Of a DNA stretch of 21,007 nucleotides, positions 8,368 to 17,300 are shown piece after piece. Where the stretch lies: assembly GCA_001275005.1 (NCBI GenBank), contig JWZX01001077.1, positions 1 to 21,007 of the forward strand, in the 5' to 3' direction. How positions within the stretch are numbered: the first letter of the stretch is position 1; every line of letters starts with the position of its first letter. The notes below the pieces were generated by a model. That model did not search any database. It was given only the letters and a program-made list of their open reading frames with translations, and was not told the DNA's origin. Position numbers and translations under genes: made by a program. Source of the DNA: Chrysochromulina tobinii. Its lineage: Eukaryota > Haptophyta > Prymnesiales > Chrysochromulinaceae.

Positions 8368-8730
8368 CTACACACTCAAATGTGCCGGCGCCGGTAATCC
8401 TGTCAATGTTCTCCGCACGCCATTCATGACATCCTCTGGCGTCACAAGTTCGGCAGGTTTGAAGATCTTGAAGACCAAGGACCGCTCGCCAAGGAGGCTC
8501 ACGACAGTCTCAAGAGGCGCACAGCCCTGCGTGAAATGGGGTGCAGTGAGAGGCTAGGAAAACGCATCAACAGATCGTGCGCGCGGCTGTACCGGCTCGT
8601 AGCACTGCAGCTCGTTGACCATGACCATGACCTCGGACATGCTCTCCGGCAGCGCATCCTCAACCCAACTCGTAATGCGCTTGAGTTCCACGCGATTCGC
8701 CGAAGGCTTCTTCGCAAAGTCGAAGGCCAT
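8368..8730 (-). CDS. Small conserved-looking protein of unknown function, two exons
   Basis: Exon 1 (8730-8593, 46 codons) and exon 2 (8526-8368, 52 codons plus TAG) are joined by a 66-nt intron with donor GTACAG and acceptor TTTCACGCAG. The 98-residue product starts MAFDFAKKPSANRVELKRI, continues as a mixed helical stretch and, across the splice, reads ELQCYEPGCAPLETVVSLLG, then VFKIFKPAELVTPEDV. The cysteine pair around EPGC, the PLETVV segment and the FKIFKP segment look like a folded domain under selection, and splicing alone keeps the frame. I do not recognise the family with certainty. The frame is open upstream to Met at 8928 through an Arg/Ala-rich stretch that could be an organelle presequence, so the start may be further out. 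It is divergent from CIAO2B. Confidence 0.7.
8527..8592 (-). other. 66-nt intron of the 98-residue protein gene
   Basis: GTACAG donor from 8592, TTTCACGCAG acceptor ending at 8527, phase 0, with an in-frame TAG inside. CTCAC 23-27 nt before the acceptor AG fits a branch site. It is the shortest intron in the window. Confidence 0.75.
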
Positions 8731-9015
8731 TACGGTGGCGGTACGAGCGCGTGCTGCAGAAGCGATCGGACGCGCGGCCCTGACCCTAGCTAGAGATTTC
8801 CCGATCAGGGCGCGCGGGCGCTTCGCCCACAGGATTCGCTTCGCCGATACACAAATGAGACGAGCACCACTCGAGCACAAGTTGAGCACCCCACACCACG
8901 AGGAGTTCACACTCACGTTTAAAAGCAAGCGAAGGAGTAGGGGGCGGCTATAGGTCGAGAGTTCGCACCCGGGGGTGGCTCCGCGTTGAGTGATGCTTGC
9001 GTGCTTGCTTGAGTG

Positions 9016-9112
9016 TTGGTTTCCAAGTCAAGTCAAGTCTACTTGAACTTGAAGTCTATACATAAAAAACAGACAACTCCATGACTTGACTTGACTTGAC
9101 TTGGTTTCCAAG
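9016..9112. repeat. Foldback element built of CAAGT/ACTTG pentamers
   Basis: CCAAGTCAAGTCAAGT at 9023-9038 is perfectly complementary to ACTTGACTTGACTTGG at 9089-9104: a 16-bp inverted repeat with a 50-nt loop. The 12-mer TTGGTTTCCAAG occurs as a direct repeat at both ends (9016-9027 and 9101-9112). The loop holds more ACTTGAACTTGAAG sequence. Confidence 0.85.
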
Positions 9113-9271
9113 ATGCGAGATGAATCGAGAGGAGGTGTTTTGACGTGCGGCGAACACTCTACACTGCCCGTCACTCTAGCTCTGTGTGAAACGGCTGTGA
9201 GCTTGCGGAACGTCCGAGAAGGCACACACTCATAGTTGAAAAGGTCGTGCCTTGGTCCGACTTCGTCTTTG

Positions 9272-9285
9272 ATTCACACCGCTTT
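9272..9285 (+). promoter_or_regulatory. Shared 14-nt start-proximal motif, copy 2
   Basis: ATTCACACCGCTTT, identical to 287-300, lies 11 nt before the CIAO2B ATG at 9297. See the copy in front of the helicase. The function is inferred. Confidence 0.35.
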
Positions 9286-9296
9286 GGAATAGAGTT

Positions 9297-9770
9297 ATGT
9301 CGGGCCTAAACGCAAACCCGGACCTTTTCGACGTCGCCACGGAGCGCCGCTCGGCCGACGACACAGCTCGCGAGGTGGATCCGTCCGTGCGCGACCCGCT
9401 CGACGAATTAGAGGTCTTTGAGATGATTCGGGGTATCAAGGATCCTGAGCACCCGCATACACTTGAGCAGCTTCGCGTGGTGCAACGCTCGCTCATCCGT
9501 GTGGACGACGCGCGTGGCCGCGTCTATGTGAACTTCACGCCGACGATCCCGCACTGCTCGATGGCGACGCTCATTGGACTCTCCATCCGCGTGCAGCTGC
9601 TCCGCTTGCTGCCGTCACGATTCAAGGTGGACGTGAATGTCACGCCGGGCACGCACATGAATGAGAAGGACGTCAACAAGCAGCTGAGCGACAAGGAGCG
9701 CGTTGCCGCTGCGCTTGAGAATGAAAATCTGCTCAAAATGGTCAACTCATGCCTGCAAGGAATCTCATAG
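9297..9770 (+). CDS. CIAO2B: CIAO2B / MIP18-family cytosolic Fe-S cluster targeting factor
   Basis: 157 residues matching the MIP18/FAM96 family from end to end. This protein works with MMS19 and CIAO1 in the CIA targeting complex, which delivers Fe-S clusters to cytosolic and nuclear enzymes such as DNA polymerases and helicases. Seen directly: [13 protein letters not shown] (47-59), the signature [20 protein letters not shown] with the reactive cysteine at 87, [12 protein letters not shown], and the C-terminal [17 protein letters not shown]. The N terminus NANPDLFD is also family-typical. Length and order match human CIAO2B, and the specific C-terminal block favours CIAO2B over CIAO2A. It has one exon. 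The ATG at 9297 is the first Met of the conserved frame. Confidence 0.95.
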   Translation: MSGLNANPDLFDVATERRSADDTAREVDPSVRDPLDELEVFEMIRGIKDPEHPHTLEQLRVVQRSLIRVDDARGRVYVNFTPTIPHCSMATLIGLSIRVQLLRLLPSRFKVDVNVTPGTHMNEKDVNKQLSDKERVAAALENENLLKMVNSCLQGIS

Positions 9771-10359
9771 TATAGAGGCGGAGGAGTGTTCAACCGATCT
9801 TTTTTTCTTTTTTTTCCCGTGGACCGGAGTCATTCACGACGTCTACCAGGTGGACCCGACGTCGGAATCTCATTTTAACAATCCATGAGATGCACATACT
9901 ATACCCCCATTCATCACACGCCCATCGCACGCGATAGCGCCCAGTGAGCTGAGACACGCGTGGTCCTTATACCGAGATCCATTTAGATCCATACACCTCC
10001 ATGGGCAGGCGGCGCTCGGCTGGCGACCTGCACGACCACGCGCTCGTCCGACAAAACGCTATGGCCACGTGTGCTGGCCCCCGCAACCCGCGCCCGCGCT
10101 TGCAGCCGGATCATGCCGGCTACCGCATGTGACCCCCAATCGTCGAGCATGGGTCCTCCGTGTGCGACGCTCCCATCATGCAATCCGCCTTGAGCCGTGA
10201 AGTACCGCGAGGGTCTTCGCGGTGCGCGCTCCCCCATCGGCGTGAGCACGCCCAGAAAAGCGCTCTCGTCCTCCTCCGCTACGATGAGGCTCGGAGCCCC
10301 GACAGCATCCTGCCGCCCAGCAAGTCATCACCGCACGGCGCGGCGTCGCGCTCGCGCGG
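9771..10359. other. Convergent intergenic gap with poly-T tract
   Basis: About 590 bp between the stops of CIAO2B (+) and the TMEM242-like gene (-). A T-rich run (9800-9818) lies about 30 nt after the CIAO2B stop and would be U-rich in its 3' UTR. A minus-strand frame is open over 10324-9983 (about 113 codons), but it has no domain I recognise and no clear Met. No tRNA is seen. Confidence 0.45.
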
Positions 10360-11122
10360 CTACTTTTTCGGCGGCGGCTTGTCAATTCTGTCGATCATCT
10401 CCATGATCTCCTTCTCACTCGGATCACCAGGCTGCCTGGCTATGTCCGCACTCAGCTGCGACGCACACGGGCGAGATAGGCGGGCGTCACAGGTACGGAT
10501 GCACGCGGCAAGGATGCACGGCCGTAGGGGCAAGGTGGCAGCGGACGAGCAGCAGGCCATACGCACCGAGGCTCGACGGCTCAGGGTGCGGCCCAGCTCG
10601 GTCTTCTTAAACTGCTCACCCGCCCCCTGACGCGCGACTTGCAAGTGCTCGGTGACCGTCCGCTGCAAGGGCGCGAGCTTGGGAACCATGTAGCCCTGAC
10701 AACACGGGCGTACATGGTCGCACGCGAGGCTCAGCGCGTGTGCGGGGGAGGCAAGAGAGAAGAGCGGCCAGCCACACCTCGAGCCCTTCGCGCGAGGGCA
10801 GCCAGCTCTTGATCGCGTCCGCGAGGTCCTGCGCCGACCGGATGCCATTTGCCCTTGCCGCCATGACCGCGCCAACGCCCATCAAACCCGCCAGACCGGT
10901 TCCATACAGGAAGGCGCGCCCTGCCCCGCTGCGTGCGAGCTGCTCTGCCTCTGCCGACGGTGGTTCAGGAAACTTTTCGAGGAGCTCCTTGAACGCGTTG
11001 CTGCGTCGGTAGGCTGAGGCGCCGTAACCAGCGCCGAAGCCCATGGCGGCGATACCCGCGCCGCAGAAGGCGAAGATCACGGGCACCGACCCGCTCGGGC
11101 CGGCTCCATCCTCCGGTGGCAT
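10360..11122 (-). CDS. TMEM242-like two-helix membrane protein, three exons
   Basis: Exons 11122-10778, 10695-10567 and 10455-10360 are joined by GT-AG introns of 82 nt (donor GAG/GTGTGG, acceptor GTTGTCAG) and 111 nt (donor TCG/GTGCGT, acceptor GTCGCAG), giving 189 residues. Two glycine-rich hydrophobic helices, about 14-38 and 69-91, flank a polar loop RRSNAFKELLEKFPEPPSAE; after the second comes NGIRSAQDLADAIKSWLP. Order, spacing and the post-helix segment resemble TMEM242, an inner-mitochondrial-membrane factor for ATP-synthase c-ring and complex I assembly. The match is by pattern and moderate. Unlike TMEM242, a tail of about 75 residues follows, ending in EKEIMEMIDRIDKPPPKK. The 111-nt intron has no in-frame stop and might be retained. 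Met at 11122 gives the most family-like start. Divergent from the giant gene, 256 bp apart. Confidence 0.6.
10456..10566 (-). other. TMEM242-like gene, intron 2 (111 nt, stop-free)
   Basis: Donor TCG/GTGCGT and acceptor GTGCGTCGCAG, phase 0, length a multiple of three with no in-frame stop. I call it an intron because its translation is a cysteine-rich, low-quality stretch between two polar helical segments. Read-through is possible. Confidence 0.45.
10696..10777 (-). other. TMEM242-like gene, intron 1 (82 nt)
   Basis: Donor CTCGAG/GTGTGG from 10777, acceptor GTTGTCAG ending at 10696. It shifts the frame from one that decays into low-complexity sequence to one reading GYMVPKLAPLQRTVTEHLQ, a plausible amphipathic helix. 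Confidence 0.6.
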
Positions 11123-11378
11123 TGAGTGTTCCAGGAGTATGTACGCGAAGCAATGCACACAGAGGCGCTCGTAGCGCAAAGCGGGTCGCCGTGAAGCAAA
11201 CTTATCTCGATGTAATCTGAAAACGCAATCTGCTGCCGCCTCATCCATCTGTCCTTTTTTCGCGTCCTTTTGAGCGTCTACGAAACTTGAGGCATGTGGA
11301 CTGGTCTGTAAAAACAGACAGCTGAACGCACTCGCGCACGGCACGGGCTGGGCGGGCGTGGCTATCTGACAGTCGAGA
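11123..11378. promoter_or_regulatory. Divergent promoter region of the TMEM242-like and giant scaffold genes
   Basis: 256 bp separate the two start codons, so both promoters must lie here or overlap the genes. An in-frame TGA at 11367-11369 precedes the giant gene's ATG. The 14-nt motif found before the helicase and CIAO2B is absent. No clear core element is recognised. Confidence 0.35.
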
Positions 11379-14300
11379 ATGGATGGTGGTGGTTCGGTCC
11401 CGCTCTCCGCCGTGCCCATCTTGCTGCAGATCTTGAGCACGCCCAACCACTACGCCCGCGACGAGGTGCTCACGCTGCTCTGTGACCTCGTCGGCTCGGC
11501 CTACGGTGCGGAGGGTGCCGCACTCGGTGCGACAATCCGCGAGTCGGGCGGGCTGCTCACGCTCTCGTGGCTGCTCGTCGAGTCCGATCCCTCCGTTCAG
11601 AAGCAGGCGCTCTACATCATCGCCAACCTCGCCTCGGATGCGGTTGATCCACTCTCGCATCTGACCAAGTCGATGCTGCTGCAGTGTGAAGCCGAGTACC
11701 GGCTGCTGCCGTGCCTGGATTCGGATGACGACGAGGTGCTCTCGTACGCGTGCGCGGCGGTCCAGAACCTCTGCCACGACGCCATTTGGTCGCGCGTGCT
11801 CCTCGATCAGGATGTTGTGGGTTTGCTCGAGGAGCTGCTTGACAACAAGAACGAGCAGGTACAGCACTATGCGGCGGGCGCAATCAAGAACGTGGTCGCG
11901 GCGGCGGCGACGATCAAGGCCCAGGGAGGCGGTGCGCCAGGAAGGGAGGTTCCTATTTCGCTGGTGAGTGAGGCAGCCCTCCTGAAGGTAGAGGAGCGCG
12001 CGCGCAACGCGTCGCTCAAGACCATCCAGGAGCGCATCGCGTCGCGAAAGATCCAGCGGCAGGTGCGTGCCAGGGCCAAGGCGAAGGCAGAAGCCAAGGC
12101 GAGGGCGGAGGCCCAGGCCAAGGCGGAGGCCGAGGCGAAGGCGGCGGCCGAGGCGAAGGCGGCGGCCGCCGAGGAGCACCGGAAGGCAGCCGAAGAAGCC
12201 AAGGCAGCCAAGGAGGCTGCGGCGGCCGCGGCGGCCGAGGCGAAGGCGGCCGAGGCCGAGGCACAGAAGTTGCGCGCGGCGGAGAAGGCGGCGGCGGCCG
12301 AGAAGGCCGCGGCGGAGGCGGCGGAGGCCAAGGCCGCCGCGGCGGAAGCAGCTGCAAAGAAGGATGTGGAGGCGGCGGCCGCCGCCGCGGCGGCAGCAGA
12401 GGCGCAAGCCGAGGCGGAGGCGGAGGCGAAGCTGCAGGCGATCGAGGAGGAATTGAAGACCAAGCTGCAGGCGCTCGTTGCGGATTCGAAGATGGATCAG
12501 GCGAGCAAGGATGCGGCCAAGGCGGAGGCGGAGCGGGCTCACGAGGCAGCCAAGGTGGAGGCGGCCGCCGCGGCCGAGGCTGCTAAGGAGCAAGCCGCGC
12601 GGGGCCTCGCCCAGGCCCAGGAGACTGCCCGCGAGGCGGCTGAGGCACGCGCGACGGCAGCGGCCACAGTGGACCAGAAGCGCGCGGCCGAGACGCAGGC
12701 GACGCAGCGCGCCCAGTCGGCAAACGCGGCGGCCAGGGCCACAGCGGCCAAGGAGGCTGAGGAAAAGGAGCGTTTGGCTAAGGCCTACGAGGCGAACAAG
12801 GAGGCGGCGGCCGAGGCGGCAAAGGCGGCGGCGGCCGAGCGAGCAGCGGCGGAGGCGGCCTTGGCCGCAGCAGACGCGGAAACGGCGGCGCAGGCCAAGG
12901 CGGCCACTACGCTCCAGGCGGCAAAGCGAGGAAAGGAGGCCCGCGCCAGGGCGTCTCAGCTCAAGAAGGAGAGGCAGGAGGTGGTGGATGGGCAGGCGAA
13001 GGCGGCCACTACGCTGCAGGCGGCAAAGCGAGGAAAGGCAGATCGCTCCAAGGTGGCGCAGCTGAAGCAAGAGAGGAAGGAGGCGGCGCTCGCCAACCTC
13101 GAGAATGCCCTCAAGAACCTGGGCAACGAGGACGACTGGCAAGGGAGTTGCGACGCATGTCGAAAGGCGATCGAGGAGGCGAAGAGGCTCAAGGAGCAAG
13201 GCATTGCGATCGACACGACGGAGGCGGAGAGGCGGCTCGAGGAGGAGGAGGCGGACGACGGGCTCTCCGAGACTTGGAATTTAGACGGCAAGGCGGCGGC
13301 CAAGATGTTCGGCATGTCGGGCGTCAACAAAATGATTAAGCGCCAGACCGCGAAGCTCGCTACCAAGGCGAAGGAGCAGATCGAGCGCACACGGATTGCA
13401 GAGGAGGCGGCGCGGCTCGAGATGGAGGCCGAGGCGGAGTACCTTCGCTATCTCGCCGAGGCGGAGGCCGCAGCGGCCGAGGCCGAGGAGGCGGAAGCGC
13501 TCGAGGCGGCGATGGCAGCGGAAGCGGCCGAGGCGGCGGAAAGGGCCCTGGAAGCGGCCAAGGAGGCCCGAGCCGCCATTGCGCGTGCTCAGGCGATGTT
13601 CGAGACGGCGCAGTCACCTGAGGAAAAGGAAAAGGCGGAGCGCACTATGGCCGAGGCGGAGGCGAATGTGAAAGCCGCGGAGAAGGCTGCCGTAGCGGCT
13701 AGGATGAAAAAGATGACAGCAGCAGCCAAAGCAACGGCCGCCGGTGTCAAGATGCGTCGGCGAGCTACGGAAGCTTCGGCGAAAGCGGCGGCACTCCAGA
13801 AGGCGTCGGCCTATGCGGCGGAGGCGGAGGCCAGTCTGTTAGCACTTGAGGCGAAGGGAATGGCTGCAGCCACCCCGTCGCCAGCCGCCGCGTCGCCAGC
13901 CGCCGCGCCGCCAGCCGCCGCGCCACCAGCCGCCGCGCCGCCAGCTGTTGCAGTCTCGTCATCGGCGGCAGCACCAGCTGAGATCCTGTCATCGGCGGTG
14001 GCGCCAGCTGCGGCCGATGTCGACCTCTCGACGATCCCGCAGCACGCCAAGGCGCCCGAGACGATCGCGCGGCTGGAGAAGTACCTCGAAGCTTCCTTCC
14101 TCTTCCGCTCACTCGACGACGGCATTCGCCGCGCTCTCGTGCTTTCTATGGTCTCCAGCGTCATCCAGCCTGGCGAGCGCGTCATCGTGCAGGGCAGTCC
14201 GGGCGACTTCTTCTACATAGTGGACGAGGGTGCGCTCGAGTGCTTCGTGGCGGCCGAGGGCGCGCCGGCGCCGGGCGCCAAGGTGACCGAGTACGGGCCG

Positions 14301-17300
14301 GGATCCACCTTCGGCGAACTCGCCCTCATGTATGACTGCCCGTGCAAGGCGTCCGTCGTCGCATGCACCAAGTGCGTGCTCTACGCGATCGAGCGTGAGG
14401 TATTCACAAAGCTCGTGCTCCAAAAGTACAGGCAGCAGCGCATGCGCTTCGAGCAGCTCACGGCAGGCATCGCGCTCTTCGGCACGATGAACGAATTCGA
14501 GCGCGCCGCCCTCGCCGATGGCTTCGACGAGGTTGTCTTCACCGCCGGCGCCGCCATCATCAACGCGGGAGATCACGGGCAGACCTTTTACGTCGTCCTC
14601 GAGGGCTCCGCCGTGGCGGTCCAGGTGGACGCGACAGGCGTTGAGGTGGTGCTCGAGCGCTACGGCGCGGGCGGCCACTTTGGCGAGCTCGCCCTACTCC
14701 ACAACGAGAAGCGCGCAGCGAGTGTGGTCGCGGAGACTGAATGCAGGTGTATTGTGCTCCACAAGAGAGCCTTTGCGGCGGCGGCGGCTGTCTCGTCTGA
14801 GGCGGCGAAGAAGGCGGTGGCGGAGGAGGCGGCGAAGGCGGCGGAGGCGGCGGAGGCCGCAAAAGCAGCGGAGGACTCGGCCGCGGCGGAGGCCTTGGAT
14901 CTGGCCAACAAGCTGAAAGCTGCCAAGGTCGACCTGGGCCTAGCCGACAATGTGGAAGAGCGACGAGGGCTGAAACGCAAGGTGGCGGAGCTAGAAGAGG
15001 CGCTGACGACAGCAGTGGCGGTCCAGAAGGTGGCGGCTAAGCTTAAGGGCAAGGCCGAGCGGGCGGCCGTGGCGGCGAGGGAGGCGGCCGAGAAGGCCGC
15101 GAGGGAGGCGACCCTGAAGGCGGCGAAGGAGGAGGAGAAGGCGGTATCTGAACGGGCTGAGAAGGAGGCGAGGGAGGCGGCCGAGAAGGTGGCGTCGGCC
15201 GCCGCCGCCGCAAAAGGAGGAGCGGCGCGAGCACGTTGGGAACGCGCCCGGGGGCGATCGCAGGCGGTCTCGGCCTTGGTTTCGGCGGGTGGTGACGCGA
15301 AGGCTGTGGCCGAAGCGGCGGCGGCGGCTGAGAGGGCGGCCGCGGCGGCGATTGCAAAAGCGGCGGCCGAGAAAGCGGCGAGGGACGCTTCCGATCTGGC
15401 GAGGTTGCAGGCGGCCTCTGCGCTCGCAGAGGAGCAAGCGGCAGCCGAGGAGGCGGCGGCGGCCAGGGCCGTGATCGAAGCCGAGGCGGCTGAGGCGGCC
15501 GCGGAGGCTGAGCGCGCCGCGGCGGAGCGGGCGGCGGACGCGGCGGCGGTGGACCCAGCCGCGCTTCGGGAGCGAAAAGAGCGTGAGGCCGCTGCCAACG
15601 CGGACAAGGAGAGGCGCCTGAAGTTCGAAGCCATGCAACGGGCGGAGGAAGCCGAGGAGGAGAGTGACGACGATCTTGGACTGTCCGACCTGTGGGATGT
15701 GGACGGTGACAATGCGCAGAAGATGGCAAAGAGTGCGGGAGTCTTCGGCCTGGTGAGCAAAGCGAAGAGAGGGTTCAAAGCGAAGGCCAAGGGTGCAGCC
15801 AAGGACAAGGACAAGGCTGCGCCACCTGCTGCCGCGCCGGCGGCCGCCAGGGCTGCCCCAGCCACCGCCCCGTTCGCGGCCCCGACCGCAGCACTAGCGA
15901 CAAGCGCGGCGCCAGCGCTGAGCGCGGAGGCGCAGGCAGCGGCGGCGCTGAGTCTCTTGCCCTCGCCAAAGGCCGCTCTGCTGCCTGCGCTGCTCGCAGT
16001 GCTTCGCGAGAGCAGCAGCAGCGAGGAGGCTCAGAGCGACGCGCTGTACCAGCTTGCCGAACTCACCAACGATGCCTACGACGAGGAGGCGATCGCGCTG
16101 TGCGAGTACATGCGCGCCACGGGCGCCGTGCAGCTCATTGCCAGCCGTCTCAGTAGCCCTGTGGTCTCGATCCATCAATACGCGCTCATGCTCGTGGGCA
16201 ATCTCGCATCTGTTGCTGTCGACCCTGATGCTGAGAAGACAAAGGTATTGCTCAAGACGGTGGGCGCCTTCGGTCTGCTGCTGCCACACATCTTTTCCGA
16301 GGATTATATGACGCTCTTGTACGCACTGGGCTCTGTACAAAATCTGTGCACCGAGATCGCGTACGTTGAGCAGCTGCAGCAGGCGGGTGGGCTCGAGCGA
16401 CTGCAGGCGATCCTCCAGCTGAACGATCCGCAGCTCGAGCCGTTTGCACGCGGCTGCCTGACCAACGTGACGCAGACCAAAGTGGTGACCACCCTCCAGC
16501 GGCGTGTCGAGAAGCGTAGCGGCAACGCCGCCAGCACTATCCAAGCGGCCGCGCGGCGCTGGTTGGTTGGCTTCCGCGAGAGGCGACGTCTCGCAGCGTT
16601 CGAGGCGGCGACACCGGCGCAGGTATCTCAACCAGCATTGCAAGCTCCCGAAAGGCCCCAAACCCCTGCCGAGGTCGTCGTGCAGGCGGTGATCGCTCAG
16701 AGTGTCGAAGCCGTCTCAAGACCATCCACCGCCGAGTTCATGGCAAGGGAGGAGGCAGCGCTGATGGTTGAGCTTGCAAACGCTCAGAAGGTTCTCGCCG
16801 AGGCCGAAGCCGCCGAGAAGGCACTGGTCGAGGCTTCGGCGGCGGAGGAACTCAATCATTTCGAGGCACAATTGGAGGTCGAGGAGGCGACAGTCACAGT
16901 ACCTTCTGCCACCACAGAAGTAGAGGTCCTGGCAGGGGCGACGGCGGCAGCGCCTACTGAGGTAGTGGCGGCGATTGTCGCAGCGCCTGCTGCCACCGCT
17001 GAGGGGGCGGCAACCGAAAAGGTGGCCGCGGCCGAGAAGGTCGCAGCAGCCGAGGAAAACGCGACGGCCGAGAAAAAAGCGCTGGCCGAGAAGGCGACGG
17101 AGATAGAAAAGGCGGCGGCCGAGGCGAAGGCGGCCGCTGAGACAGAGAAGGTGGCTGTGGCCGAGAAGGCGGCAGCTCAAAAGGCGGCGGCCGAGAGAGC
17201 GGCGGCCGAGAGGGCGGCGGCGGCCGAGAAGGCGGCAGCCGAAAGGGCGGTGGTGGCCGAGAAGGCCGCGGCCGAAAAGGCGGTGGCCGACAAGGTAGCG

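Larger units (their letters stand above)
8731..9296. promoter_or_regulatory. Divergent promoter region between the small gene and CIAO2B
   Basis: 566 bp between two divergent starts. It holds a foldback element (9016-9112, listed separately) and the second copy of the 14-nt start-proximal motif. A TTTAAAA at about 8920 could be an A/T-rich core element. No further gene is supported, except that the small gene may begin as far out as 8928. Confidence 0.35.

Noticed and set aside
9983-10324. Minus-strand open frame of about 113 codons between CIAO2B and the TMEM242-like gene
   Set aside because: It contains a protein-like stretch (DAVGAPSLIVAEEDESAFLG) after a possible acceptor GGCGGCAG, but I found no donor to join it to, no Met with context and no recognisable domain. 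It may be a 3' UTR or an unrecognised exon.
11241-13199. Minus-strand frame of 652 codons, Leu/Arg/Gly-rich
   Set aside because: It is antisense to the Ala/Glu/Lys rod of the giant gene. GCN and GAG codons read backwards give Leu, Arg and Cys without stops. It has no domain, and its N-terminal-side homology signals lie on the plus strand.
14660-15865. Minus-strand frame of 401 codons, Ala/Ser-rich
   Set aside because: Antisense shadow of the third rod of the giant protein, made of the same low-complexity DNA. It has no recognisable motif.
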